A stretch of 64,000 nt of DNA from Rhineura floridana (Eukaryota; Chordata; Lepidosauria; Squamata; Rhineuridae): contig NC_084497.1 of NCBI RefSeq assembly GCF_030035675.1, positions 25,352,455 through 25,416,454 on the forward strand, given 5' to 3'. Position numbers and translations under genes: made by a program. Of this stretch, positions 52,637 to 63,844 are shown piece by piece (the first letter of the stretch is position 1; each line of letters begins with the position of its first letter). Below the pieces are notes generated by a model. The model did no database searches. It was not told the DNA's origin and saw nothing but the letters and a program-made list of their open reading frames with translations.

Positions 52637-52926
52637 CAGTAGCAGCTGGTGGCCTTTGGGACTGGTGGGGCGGAAAGCAGGGCGCCCAACAGCAGGTGGA
52701 GCCAGAGCCAATGACAGGCAGAGCCAATGACCTCTAGTTTTGTCCCCATCCTCCTTCCTGTTGTGTTCTACAAGGGCAACAGTGAGACTAAGGAGGAGGA
52801 AGCTGATAGCCACTTTTACCCCTTCGATTGGTTGTGAGGAAGAAGGCAGCCAGATTGGAATGGCTGAGAGCAGATTGAGGTCAGTGGGGCAGTGCCCCTT
52901 TTGTCCTAATGGACTAGCCTCTACTG
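52637..52926 (-). mobile_element. hAT-B, complete 290-bp copy with target duplication
   Basis: Flanks catatggc (52629-52636) and cgtatgac (52927-52934), 6 of 8 identical. Ends cagtagcagctggtggcc and, inverted, cagtagaggctagtcc. CAG ends plus 8-bp duplication indicate hAT. No ORF; it defines the family. Confidence 0.78.
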
Positions 52927-52934
52927 CGTATGAC

Positions 52935-53973
52935 CATCTATGCTGGAAATGGAAACCTCGCCTCTTAATACATATTCTTTAGGGTTTTTTTTATTACTTA
53001 GGATCTACATACTGAACATCTTTTGGAACGCTATATTGATCTCCTTTGGAGCAGTAGATGTTTAGGTGCAGCAATTTCTCTTTGCTTGCTTTCATCATTG
53101 CTGCATCTCACTTAAATTCTGGTTGTGAAGGACTTGTTGTTGTTCTTGGGGTGGGGGGGAGAGAAGTTGTCGTCTTGCAGGTAGCTGAACACATGCCAAA
53201 GAGTGTGATTTCTGTGTGCATGTAAAGTACTTGGCAATTCCTCGCCCACACAGAGGATTAGAAGCTAGCTTTTTAAAAAAAGGACTGATGAAATAAGTCT
53301 GTGTGTCTAGAGGACTTAGAACAGTGTGTTAAACAACACAGCAGTAGCCAATTCTGACTTCTATATTTCTTCCCGCTCTGCCCCCCCCCAGCCTAAATGA
53401 AGGGTATCTTGGATTTAGTGACATCTTTCTTTAGCCAAAAGGAAATACATTTGTTCTGACCCTCTTTGAACGTATCGCTTACTGTGCTGAAACTAGACTT
53501 GCATGCTGGTTGTGGGAATGCCAGCTTCTTACTCCCCCCCCCCCCAATTTGGTGTGGATGCTATAAGAGGCGGGGAAATGGCATTTTGCACGCTGTATGG
53601 GTTCTTGCAGTGCTGAAAAGATTAAGCAAAGACGGTCAGTCAGGTACAACCTGCAAGGCATCTGGCACCATGGCTTGCTTTAGAATGGTTTTCCATCCCT
53701 CGTCGGCACACGGGAAGAACAAGGAAACAAAATAATTCTTCTTATTGGGAACCATGCCGTAGACAACCTGCTGCTGCGTGTACTTTCAAAGGGCCCTCCA
53801 TCACCACCATGTATACCATAATTTGCACATCTAGCACATCATCACTCTCTCGAATTGCTCACTCAGCTGGTGAGTGCCAACAGCATTGATGCTCAGGGGA
53901 ACTCCAAAGTTTGCAGAAGTGCGTGTGTGGGGGGGAAGTCTTGATGAAATGAAGAGGTGCCTCCTACAAATAG
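52935..53973. other. Intergenic, about 1 kb without recognised repeat
   Basis: C runs at about 53380 and 53537. No coding signature. Confidence 0.35.
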
Positions 53974-54383
53974 CAGTAGTGGAGGCTGGGCCAATGAGGC
54001 AGGTGCCTGCACTTCCTCACCAACCTGAATCTGCCCTCACCCAGCCTTCACTTGTCTGCCCTCTTTCTTACAACCAACGAAGGACTCAGTGTTGCCCTTG
54101 TAGAACTCAGCAAGGAGGAGGATGGGAACAGAACTAGAATGAGTTGGCTCTTCCTGTCGTTGGCTCTGGTGCCACCAATCATTGTGTCTGGCTCCACCTA
54201 CTGTTTGGGCTCCTGGCATTCCAGCCCACCGCTCTCGATGGGCACCACTCGCAGAGCTTGGAAAAGTTATTTTTTTGAACTACAACTCCCATCAGCCCCA
54301 GCCAGCATGGCCACTGGATTGGGCTGATGGGAGTTGTAGTTCAAAAAAAGTAACTTTTCCAAGCTCTGCAACAGCCACCACTG
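53974..54383 (+). mobile_element. hAT-B copy interrupted by a foldback MITE
   Basis: cagtagtggaggctgggcca, tgcccttgtagaactcagca, aactagaatgagttggctct up to tcgatgggcaccactc, then the MITE, then caacagccaccactg. Confidence 0.8.
54252..54368. mobile_element. hAT foldback MITE, TIR CAGAGCTTGG, nested in hAT-B
   Basis: Palindrome cagagcttggaaaagttatt ... agtaacttttccaagctctg, almost identical to 2704-2819. The loop orientation is reversed relative to that copy. Confidence 0.88.
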
Positions 54384-54499
54384 AACAGCCCAATAAGGGG
54401 ACTGAGCATGCCCAGTGGACACAGAATGCTGTGTCTGTTGATGAATTGTGGGTCAGGGGGAAGAAAGGGTTGAAATAGTAATTCCTTCACACCCTAGGA

Positions 54500-54636
54500 C
54501 AGCGTTCCCAACTAGTGGGCCACCAGATGTTGTTGGACCACAATTCCCATCTTTCCTGACCATTGGCAATGCTGGCTGAGGCTGATGGGAGTTGTGGTCC
54601 AACAACATCTGGTGGCCCACTAGTTGGGAAAGGCTG
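54500..54636. mobile_element. hAT foldback MITE with perfect 8-bp target duplication
   Basis: ccctagga at 54492-54499 and 54637-54644. Ends cagcgttcccaactagtggg and cccactagttgggaaaggctg (two pieces). Interior nearly identical to 35416-35553. Confidence 0.93.
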
Positions 54637-54644
54637 CCCTAGGA

Positions 54645-55060
54645 GGTTCTTGTGCAAAGGCAGTTTTCAAAGGCAGTTTTCAGATTTTCAAAGCCGGTGA
54701 GCTGAAACTAAGCAGTGACATCTTTCAAAAACCCAACTCCTCTCTCACAAGCCCTACCGGTCAGCCCAGTTGGACACTGGCAGAGGGCCCCAGGGGCTTG
54801 GAAGGGCCCCCTGCCAGCCTGATCTGGCTGTGCCAACATCCAGTGCCCTCCCCATTGGACCCCCAGATGTTTTTCAGCAGAAATGCTTTTGAATGGAAGC
54901 AGTCTATGGCATTTGTTGAATTGTTATCTCACTAAATCACATTTTGGTCCACCAGGGGGTCCAGTTTGTGCCATGAGGCCATTTTCCCCAAACCGCATGC
55001 AGTCATCAAGCAGTTGATGTCACTTGCAACATCAGCCGTTGGTGGGAGGGTGGGGTACAA
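54645..55060. other. Intergenic, unassigned
   Basis: No gene or repeat family recognised. Confidence 0.35.
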
Positions 55061-55385
55061 TTCTGCGTTGGCTCATTTTTCCAGTGTTAAATTTAGTTCT
55101 CTACATTTCTGCCGCAATTTGTGAATTAGTTTTTGTGTGAATTTCTCCAAATAAACACATTTTTGGAGGCGGTTTTGACTAACGTACACATTTTTGCCCG
55201 CAGTTTCTCTTCATATAATGCATTTTTGCATGTTCTCTTCACTCACATATTCATTTTTATGTACACTTTGCCCTGACCTATGCATTTGTGCAAACACTGT
55301 TTGGTTGACAAAGCGCATTGCAAAATTTGGATAAGTGTGAATTTTGAAGGATGTCACTGCTTTGTTTCAGCTGAACAGCTTTGAA
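55061..55385. mobile_element. hAT-A family copy
   Basis: ttagttctctacatttctgc, aaataaacacatttttggag, catataatgcatttttgcat, tatgcatttgtgcaaacact and gtgaattttgaaggatg. Confidence 0.65.
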
Positions 55386-56055
55386 TATCTAGCTAACTGC
55401 CTTTGCACAGAACCTCCTAGCGTGTGAATGAGACAATCTCCCTCATTAGTTACGCACTAAATGTTTCTCGTTCCCCACAGCTGTCACTGAGATTCATAAC
55501 TCTGGAAAATTTGCTGATACTTATAACCCCTCTCTTTCTGACACGCAGCCAAAGAAAAATTAGTTATCTTCTTAATGTAAGTGTTAAATACGGGGCTGGT
55601 CTATTTTAAGAGAGGCTAAATAATAATAATATTGGTATGCCATCCATCAAGCTTACTTACGAAGGAAAATTACCATGGAAATCATTTGCTTTTTGTCCCC
55701 CACAGATCATCGCTCTACAGTGCCTATGAAAGATCTCATTTCTGGTACAGCAAACGAGACCCTGTCTTTTGAAATTTCTGTCAGTGCCCAGCTGTTGTAC
55801 CATGCCTAAATCCTGTTCTGCCTCTTTTCTCTTTGAAAATGAACACCCTGTTTAACCTGGTTTTTTTTCCAAAATACAAAATGAATTGCATATCAAGCCT
55901 TTGGTCATGTAAAAGGTGCTGGACCCAGAAACAGAGTCTAATAAAACAAAAAAGAGAAAAGACTGAAGAGTAAAACCACTTCCCTGGGATAGATGAATAC
56001 ACAAATTAACTGCACAGTCCTGCAAATGTCTGCTCAGTCAGAAGCAAGGTATGCA
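55386..56055. other. Intergenic, unassigned
   Basis: AT-rich, no gene or family recognised. Confidence 0.35.
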
Positions 56056-56155
56056 GTGCTTTTTTGGTAAAAAATGAGGTGCCAGTACTCATATCTGGAT
56101 AAAACTGCTGGGGATGCCAGCATAAAATGGCTGCTATGGGCAGCAAAAAAAAGAG
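56056..56155. mobile_element. hAT-like MITE fragment
   Basis: Starts cagtgcttttttggtaaaaa and aatgaggtgccagtactcat, a terminus I know from small reptile and amphibian hAT repeats; single copy here. Confidence 0.5.
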
Positions 56156-56204
56156 GTGACATGTATATATTATTATTATTTATTACATTTGTATAATAAT
56201 AATA

Positions 56205-56257
56205 TAGATAGATAGATAGATAGATAGATTGATAGATTGATAGATTGATAGATTGAT

Positions 56258-56289
<32 letters not shown>

Positions 56290-56314
56290 AGATAGATAGA
56301 TAGATTGATAGATT

Positions 56315-56369
<55 letters not shown>

Positions 56370-56418
56370 TGATTGATAGATTGATAGATTGATAGATTGA
56401 TAGATTGATAGATAGATT

Positions 56419-56453
<35 letters not shown>

Positions 56454-56522
56454 TGATAGATTGATAGATTGATTGATAGATTGATAGATTGATAGATTGA
56501 TAGATTGATAGATTGATAGATT

Positions 56523-56553
<31 letters not shown>

Positions 56554-56602
56554 TGATTGATAGATAGATTGATAGATTGATAGATTGATAGATTGATAGA
56601 TT

Positions 56603-56641
<39 letters not shown>

Positions 56642-56820
56642 TGATAGATTGATTGATAGATTGATAGATTGATAGATTGATAGATTGATAGATTGATAGA
56701 TAGATTGATAGATTGATAGATAGATTGATAGATTGATAGATTGATAGATTGATAGATTGATAGATTGATAGATAGATAGATAGATAGATTGATAGATAGA
56801 TAGATAGATAGATAGATAGA
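56205..56820 (+). repeat. Compound (GATA)n / (GATT)n tetranucleotide array, 616 bp
   Basis: About 154 tetramers of gata interspersed with gatt, in blocks such as gatagatagatagata and alternating gattgatagattgata. Long GATA arrays are known in snakes as Bkm-type repeats. The minus frames read as endless Ser-Ile-Tyr-Leu and are not genes. Confidence 0.97.
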
Positions 56821-56885
56821 CATGCCCATACGCACCTTCCTCCCAAATGGGATATTTGTGACTGATCAAACAAGTTTTATTCCAG

Positions 56886-57062
56886 CTGTGTAGACACCAT
56901 ACATTTAAAGTATGTTTAAAATATATCCCCCCCCCCCAATCCTGGGAACAGTAGTTTGTTAAGGGTGCTGGGAACTGAAGCTCTCTGAGGGGTAAGCTAC
57001 AGTTCCCGGGATTCTTGGGTGGGGGAGGGGATGCGCTTTAAATGTATAGTGAGTATGCAGCC
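56886..57062. mobile_element. Family F foldback element
   Basis: gacaccatacatttaaagta against gctttaaatgtatagtgagt; interior ccaatcctgggaacagtagt and ctacagttcccgggattctt. Confidence 0.72.
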
Positions 57063-57090
57063 TCGGAGTAGATCCATTGAAATTAATGGG

Positions 57091-57445
57091 CCTCTTTACC
57101 CTAGTCTTTGACACCTGAGATGTGTAGTCAGTACCCACCTTATTCCTGTGATTGTAATTTGATTTTTTAATTACATTTTAAACTGTTATGACATGCCCTG
57201 AGACCTGCTGGAGACGGGTGGAAAAGAATAACAAAAATGTAATTATGTCCACTAATTTCAATGGGTTCGCTCGTTATTTTTGGAATAAAATGCAATCTTT
57301 TTGTTGTCGTCGTCGTTTCAATTACGTTTTGGTAGTGGCATATGCAATTCTCTTGTTTCGAACAGCATTTTGTAACCTGCCCTGGGATCCTGACTGGATG
57401 AAGGGCAGTTTAAGAGTTGACTATATACATAATGAACTTTAGGAA
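57091..57445 (+). mobile_element. Two L2-like LINE 3' tails
   Basis: First to about 57240 (tgacatgccctgagacctgc, acgggtggaaaagaataac), second 57330-57445 (ttttgtaacctgccctggga, ggatgaagggcagtttaaga). Confidence 0.55.
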
Positions 57446-58019
57446 AGTTCCGCTATCCCTTTCACATACATGGATCCACATACGGGTGGGGTTTTTTGGT
57501 GGGGGCTGAGGGTGTTCCAGCAGCAACCAGGATCATCTACCTATGCTTACAGAATGTAAGCTGAATTTACACTGGCTCCTGGCTGTCAGTCCCAGCGATG
57601 AACATAAGCAAGGTGTCCCTTGCTTCAGAGTTCAAAACACCCACCCTCCATAGCCTCTTTCCCACGAATATCGTTGCGGTGTTCCTCTCTTGAAAGCCTC
57701 AATTCGATCACAAGCTGTTGCTGTGCAGCCTGCGATGGAATACGTGCTAGAGTTCTCCAATCCCCACACCCGGATTCTGTTTTCTTTTTGAACGCCACGC
57801 CGGAGGAAAACTGGATAAGCTGAACGGACTGGCAGCCTATGCAGATCAAGAGACAAAAATAGAAATGAGGATGCAAGGGAAGGAGCCTTAGGCTGGCCTA
57901 TTTAAATAAATGTAGGTCTCTCCTTCTGTGCCCAGGGACATTGTCACAAAACAGAGCCTGGGTCCGGCCTACAGTCAGTGTAAAGCTCTGTGTGGGATGT
58001 ATATGTCTGTGTGTGTCTA
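57446..58019. other. Intergenic, unassigned
   Basis: No gene. A possible decayed LINE coding piece near 57560 (ctgaatttacactggctcct). Confidence 0.35.
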
Positions 58020-58401
58020 AAAAAGGTGTGGGGCACCTCAAGCCCAAGGAGGTCAAAGGTGACCCACCCAGGTCCATCCGGCCCTCAGAACTCTCCTCAA
58101 GCCACACCCCCTCTGTAGGCCACACCCCCTCTCTGCAGGCCACGCCCCTCACCCACCCTGCTTTAGAATCCTCCTTGAGTGTTTTTCCCTGGCTGGTATG
58201 TGTCCTCGAACTCTGATAATTCCTCCGGCTTGTCAGAATGTGTGTGTACAAACTAGTCTACTGTACAAAGGTAAAATTTACATTCGTTGCTCCACCCACT
58301 TTTGCCTCTGGCTCCACCCACCAGTGGCATGTGGCCCTCGGAAGGTTGCCCCCAAGGAAATGCAGCCCTCGTCCTGAAAAAAGGCTCCCCATCCCTGGTG
58401 T
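58020..58401. mobile_element. hAT-D family copy
   Basis: aaaaaaggtgtggggcacct, cctcaagcccaaggaggtca, tccttgagtgtttttccctg, tagtctactgtacaaaggta, cagtggcatgtggccctcgg and ggctccccatccctgg. Confidence 0.7.
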
Positions 58402-58621
58402 ATGAGCATAATAATGATGCATCAGTCTAATGGGATGGTTGCTTATGGGGAATTAAACTCCCCCTCCCACTTCAAGATTTATCCTTAATGTCATGGCCAC
58501 CAAGAATGATGAAAATAGGCAAACTGCTTTGGGAGGCTTAACCTGAAAATGGGATATAAATAACCTAATGGAAATGGGTAAGAATGAGCCAATTTTTACT
58601 TGTGAGCAGAGTAAATGGCAG

Positions 58622-58770
58622 GATTCGGCTGTGTACCCACTTTATATTTAAAGCACCTGATGTCCCCCCAAAGAATCCTGCAAACAGGATGTGTTAATGG
58701 TGCTGTGAACTGTAGCTCTGTGTGTGTGTGGGGGGAAGCCATGTGCTTTAAAAGTAGGATGTGACCTTCT
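58622..58770. mobile_element. Family F foldback element, decayed
   Basis: tatttaaagcacctgatgtc and gccatgtgctttaaaagtag with aaagaatcctgcaaacagga and ctgtgaactgtagctctgtg. Confidence 0.6.
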
Positions 58771-59523
58771 ATTCATCCTATAGCGGGTTTCCCCCCCTGA
58801 TGTCATCACAGTTTATCCCCCCCCGCTTCTAGTTTTGCCACTATATTAGTGGCAGCAATGTGGATGGCTTCTCTGTTGCCCCCTCCACCTCCATCTTTCT
58901 GCCTTGCTCTGAGGAAAGGCCAAGGGGATCCTCAGAGATACTCTGGGCAAGGTGGCCAAGACAGTGCTTGGGAATTTTGCTTAAACTTAGTAAAAACAAC
59001 AACAACCCAAAACAAAACTATAGAGCTACTTTAAGTAACTGTCAAACTGCAGCAGCAGTGCTTGCAATCAGAAGGCTAAGGCTGCAATCCAATACATGTC
59101 TAAGTATGATCCATTGGGTTCAATGGGACTTACTCCCAGGTAAGTGTGTATTGGATCGGATGACAGTCTAAGAAAGGACTCCCTTGGCCCTTCTTCAGAG
59201 CAAGGCAGGGAGCAGGTGGAGGGAGAGCGGTGGAGAGCCTAGCCTAGCCTTTCCAGGTGGGCCGGCGGATGAGTGAGCTGGCTAATAATGAAGCAAGCGG
59301 CGGGCGGGGGGGGGGAGAACCAATCTGTTACTCCCCTTTCTGAGACAGTTGTCTCATTCTACTTGTTTGGGTAGGTCCTGAATTATAATCAGGTGCTCAG
59401 TTCAAATCCATATTTTGTTTTAACCTCTCCTTCCCTCCCACACACAATGGTAATTTTTTTCCTTGCAGTAGTGCAAACTGGCGCCATTGCACTGTCCCAC
59501 AGCCAAAGATGTTCTCATTAGGG
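58771..59523. other. Intergenic; one family G copy
   Basis: Family G at 59082-59162 (ggctgcaatccaatacatgt, caatgggacttactcccagg). The rest shows no gene. Confidence 0.4.
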
Positions 59524-59846
59524 CAGTGGGTTCCCAAACTGGTCTGATGACCACCGACGGTCCATGAGCTTCATTGAGGTGGTCCACGGCATGTCTGCAA
59601 TAAATGTTCCTGTTGATTATTAACTGTATGTTCACTGCTTCATTTGTTTGTCATGGAACGCAAATTGACATACAACAAAATGCAAGATATATAAAAGAAG
59701 CAATAAAGGTACAGTTAGAATCATACAGTATTTAGTACAGTGCATTACAACTGCTACAACAGGCAGAAAAATAATAATTAAGAGGTCCACCAAGACTCTC
59801 AGCAATTTTAAAGTGGTCTACAGGAAAAACATTTTGGGAACAGCTG
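59524..59846. mobile_element. hAT-E, complete copy with target duplication
   Basis: Flanks cattaggg (59516-59523) and cactaggg (59847-59854), 7 of 8 identical. Ends cagtgggttcccaaactgg and attttgggaacagctg. It defines the hAT-E family also seen at 22546, 40535 and 62423. Confidence 0.83.
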
Positions 59847-60179
59847 CACTAGGGTAATACAACAGGATCCACAACCCTGCCAATATTAAGGCAGTCGTAC
59901 ATTGAATTTGCTGATGCAGTACACACATACATGCATTGCTAAGTAACAGTGCTGTACTTTCCCCCTCAATGCCTCCCACGTTTTTCTTTTACTTTCCTCA
60001 TAGTGTGTGAGCTTCCAAAACAAAATGAGAGAAACATATCCTTAGGACTCTTTTGCCCTCTGCTGGAAGAATGAAAAATACTGCGATGGAATGTGCCATT
60101 GTGTTTGGAGTTTGGACAACAAAAAGCAATGCCTTCTCTCCTTTTAATATATCTCCTGTGCCACAATCAGTTTTAAACT

Positions 60180-60790
60180 TGTAAGGTGTCATGAGATTAT
60201 ATGCTGTGTTTTAAGAAAAACTATCACATAAGGATAGAGGAGAATTTCAGTTTAAAGATGAGCCTACCTAATTTGCACATTCCAAAACAAAGTGAGACAC
60301 AGCCATCCTTTGAAATTTCACACTGCTTCAGATTTTGCAGTGTAGTTCTCCAGCCACATTGTGAGTACAAAAATGCATATACTAGGATAAAATGTGCATG
60401 AAGATGCCTGCATTTGTAAAAACTGCATACAAAACAAAAGTGCATTGCTGCATCTGTGTTGAAATGGCTTTTTAAGATGTTTTTAAACTTGTTTTTTAAA
60501 TATGTTTTTTTAAGATGTTTCGTTTTAAGATGTTTTAAAGTGTTTTTGTTTTCCATTCTGGGCTCTTTCTGGGAGTAAGGGGGGATATAAATATAATAAA
60601 TAAATAAAAATTAAATAAGGCAAACTTGTTTGCAAAAATGTGTCAAAACAGCATGAAATATGTTTATTAGAAGTTCACACTAAAATGCTGACAAACTTTC
60701 ATGAGTGTTTTTTTTAAATCGCAGATTGTTGTGCAAATGTGTAGAACTGAATTTAGGATCTGAAAAATGAGAAATCTGGAGAATTGAAAC
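60180..60790. mobile_element. hAT-A copy interrupted by an L2-like tail
   Basis: hAT-A: ttcagtttaaagatgagcct, acagccatcctttgaaattt, gtagttctccagccacattg, then from about 60617 caaacttgtttgcaaaaatg, cactaaaatgctgacaaact. Between them: gttttccattctgggctctt, gggggatataaatataataa. Confidence 0.72.
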
Positions 60791-61501
60791 TGACAGATTT
60801 GTCCACCCAAATTTATAACTGCACCTGCGAAGTTGTTCTGTGCCTTTGTCTCCTAGTCACAACTGAAGGCTTTCTCTGGCAACTCCATATAGCCCCATTA
60901 TTTACACAGGCAGAGTTTGCTCTTTCCCAGACAATGGGATTCTCGTCGACTGCAGAGTCTTACATGGTCAACACAGAGATCTCAGTTTCACCCCATCTGC
61001 TAGACTCTCAGAAGGATCTTAAAAGGAAGGTTTTTCATTTTATATACTGATTTTCTTATGAAGGCAACTCCCATTTTTTCAAAAGAATGCTACATGACAC
61101 TTTCATGAGACAAGAAAAGACTGCTTTATCTTGCAAATCTTACATCTTAACTCCAAAAGAAATTCCACTGTCAATTCTGCCTTACAGGCAGAAAATCAAC
61201 AGGCTCAGTCACGGGAGGGGGGGCAGATAACAGGGGAAAGCAACAGTGTTCTTGCTTTGTGGGTGGGTCTCCTGGAAGCATCTGGCAAACTTGTGTGGGA
61301 AACACAATGATGGACTAAACAGACCTTTGTCTAATTCAGTAGAGCTCTTCCTCTGTTTTTAGAAGAAACATTTCCCTCACCATTTAAATTTCCATAACAA
61401 TTGTTTGTAACCAATAAAGAAAGATATAAGCATAAACCTAAATGCTGCAATGCCAAACATTCTCAAATAAGAGTAAGCCCCACTTAGCTTAACAGAGCTT
61501 A
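60791..61501. other. Intergenic, no recognised repeat
   Basis: About 700 bp without a recurring family; no supported gene. Confidence 0.35.
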
Positions 61502-61513
61502 TTTCTGAGTAAA

Positions 61514-61735
61514 TGGAGAGCTAGTGTGGTGTAGTGGTTAGCGTATTGGACTATGGCCCGGGAGACCAGGGTTTGAATCCCCACACAGCCACAAAGCTCA
61601 GTGAATGACCTTGGGCCAGTTGCTGCCTCTCAGTCTCAGAGGAAGGCCACCTCTGAATCCCGCTTACTATGAAAACCTGTTCGTAGGGTCGCCGTAAGTC
61701 AGGATCGACTTGAAGGCAGTCCATTTCATTTTCAT
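61514..61735 (+). mobile_element. Sauria-type SINE, full length with 12-bp target duplication
   Basis: tttctgagtaaa at 61502-61513 and exactly again at 61736-61747. A box gctagtgtggtgtagtggtt, B box gggtttgaatccccacacag, body aatgaccttgggccagttgc, BovB-type tail gtcgccgtaagtcaggatcg and cttgaaggcagtccattt. Confidence 0.95.
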
Positions 61736-61747
61736 TTTCTGAGTAAA

Positions 61748-62164
61748 CAAGCACAGGACTGCAGTGAAAAGCCATTGTATAGCAACCCGTTACTCATAAT
61801 CAGGTTTCGTGGTATCTTCCTCTCTTCCAGTTTCCCCCCCTTTCCTGTCTTTCTCCTCTCCTTTCCTCTCTTTTAAACCTATTTACCCCCTTCTCTCTCT
61901 TTGTTGGTACCCTTAATTGTTATCGTTTTTCCCCATTGTTGCCTGCTCATTAATTACATGCAATAATACAAACTCAACCTGTTGGATTTCTGCCTGAAAC
62001 CTCAGCCACGTTTAAAAAGAGCATGTGGCGACATGCTCTTATGATTATTTCTTCTTTTAAAAGTGCCTAAATTGTACTCAACAACACAGCATAGGATTAA
62101 AAAGGAGACAGACCAAACACGTTCTTTCTCTCAAACTATTGATTATGTTTTAAAATGCATGGGA
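61748..62164. other. Intergenic, unassigned
   Basis: Pyrimidine-rich stretch at 61815-61905. No gene. Confidence 0.35.
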
Positions 62165-62420
62165 TTCTTATTTTATTTATTTATTTAAAATATTTCTATC
62201 CCGCCCTTCTACCCTATAAGAGGGCACTCAGGGCGGCTTACAAAAATAAAATCAAACACGTACATAATGAAATTGCAAACAATAAAATCACAATTCTGTC
62301 CTCACCAAAAGTACCCTGTGAGGTAGGTTAAACCAAGACTCTGATTCTCAGTTAGTTTTATGGGTGATTGGGTGGATTTGAACCGGGACCTCCGCACACG
62401 CAGTCCAATACTCCTAAGCC
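62165..62420 (-). mobile_element. LINE-like tail and tRNA-headed SINE remnant
   Basis: tttctatcccgcccttctac, gcactcagggcggcttacaa (L2-like reverse tail), then taccctgtgaggtaggttaa and a reversed B-box-like gatttgaaccgggacctccg. Confidence 0.55.
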
Positions 62421-62422
62421 AG

Positions 62423-62768
62423 TGGTTCCCAAGCATTCCCTCCCCCAGACCACTCGAAAGTTGCTGAGGCTCTGGGTGGCCCACTTAATGATTTCTTCTG
62501 CCTGTTGTGACAATTGTGCTGCACCAGATGCTGTAGACATTTTAACTGCATTTCTGCTTCTTTTGTATATCTTGCATTTGACTGTATTACAATTCAAATT
62601 CCATAGAATTCAATTTGTGTGATGCAATAAAATACAATGTAAAAGCTATAAAAATGCAATTATAAACCAAGAGAAATATTGAATGCGATGGATGTGCTCT
62701 CCTCTCCCATCTTCAGCCACAGGCTGCTTGCCATGAAGCTGGCAGACCACAGTTTGGAAACGCCTGCT
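62423..62768. mobile_element. hAT-E copy
   Basis: Starts cagtggttcccaagcattcc and ends ccacagtttggaaacgcctg; interior ttctgcctgttgtgacaatt and ctctcccatcttcagccaca. A foldback MITE remnant (ggactacagttcccatcctg) follows at 62769-62876. Confidence 0.7.
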
Positions 62769-62949
62769 CCAAACAACCCCCAGATGTTTTGGACTACAGT
62801 TCCCATCCTGAGGCTGATGGGAGTTGTCGGCCAAAACATCTGGGAGGGGGGCACAGGGTTGCCGAATCCTCCTCTAAGCACAATAAACAAACGCCACAAT
62901 CCAAAACTTCGTCAACCCTTCCTTGTTGCTAGGCAGCCTGCCTCGTTGC

Positions 62950-63698
62950 TAGGATGCGTCCCTATTGGATGTAGGTGACTCTCCCTTCCGTCTCTCTCTC
63001 TCTCCTTCTCCTCCATTGGCTCCCTAAACCCTCCTTCTTCCCTGTCTCCTCCCCCTTTGACGTCCTTCCCCCCCCCTGGTGCGCCAGGTAGCGACCCATG
63101 TCGGCTCGCCATTGGTCCAATCTTCTCCTCAGGGGCGGGGCCGGGGACTGGCTCCAGGTGAGGCCGCCCGCTTGTTGACTATAGGCAGGTAGAGCGTTGG
63201 GATGCGACGGTGGAGGGGAGGGGGAAGAGAGACGCGATCTGATTGGTGAAGGACGAGAGAAATGAATCCCGTCGGGGTTGGCGTCCACCATGTTGGGAGG
63301 AAGAGGCGGCGGCGCTGAGGTGGGAGGGGAGCGGCCAAGGCTGCGGGAGCGCGCCTGCGCGTGCCCGGCCGCCAGACCCGCCGATCGGCCGGCGAGCCCT
63401 CCCTATAAACCAGGCGCAGGGTCTGGGATTGACTCAGGAAGAGGCGGGCGGGGAGGACTCTGGACTCCCAACTCAGTGCGCTCCAGCTTTCTCTTTCTCC
63501 TCCTGCCGTTCGCTTCGGAAGTTGGAGGAAACTTCCACGGGGTGGGCAAAGCCCGAGACCTGAAGGGAGGCAGAAGAATTCGGGCCGACCCTCCGCCCTA
63601 AAAAAGTTTTTTTTTAATTTTGGAGGGGGACTACAGAGGGGGCGAAGGACCTGGAGAGGGTGGCGACCCCCAAGCGGGACTGAGAGAGGGAAGGAAAG
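62950..63698 (+). promoter_or_regulatory. CpG-rich promoter and probable non-coding first exon of the next gene
   Basis: From about 63060 the sequence is rich in CpG (gagcgcgcctgcgcgtgccc, cggccgccagacccgccgat). It carries four ATTGG (inverted CCAAT) boxes at about 62963, 63015, 63110 and 63241, a CRE-like tgacgtcc at 63058, a TATA box (ctataaac, 63403-63410) and an AP-1 site tgactca about 20-27 bp further on. A start near 63434 and a donor aaag|gtgagc at 63698/63699 would give a non-coding exon of about 265 bp. Human synteny would suggest PRKCZ, but no coding match is present. Confidence 0.6.
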
Positions 63699-63844
63699 GT
63701 GAGCCGAGGAAAGGAGGGAAGTTTTTTGGGGTGGTGGTGGATGGGAGTTAATGGGGGTGAGGGGAGGGCTTGGGAAGAGGATGGGGGTGAGGAGAGAGTT
63801 GGGGTGTCTGTGGCAGAGGAAAGCCCCCTGCCCCAAAAGTGACA
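63699..63844. other. Start of the presumed first intron of the next gene
   Basis: G-rich (ggggtgaggggagggcttgg). No coding signature on the plus strand; the minus ORF over this region is GC-driven. Confidence 0.4.

Noticed and set aside
56034-56873. Minus-strand ORFs of 219-279 codons reading Ser-Ile-Tyr-Leu-Ser-Ile-Tyr-Gln repeats
   Set aside because: Translation of the GATA/GATT tetranucleotide array; all three minus frames are open.
63129-63836. 235-codon minus-strand ORF at the second CpG island
   Set aside because: Pro/Arg/Ser-rich translation of GC-rich promoter DNA with no domain and no conserved start.
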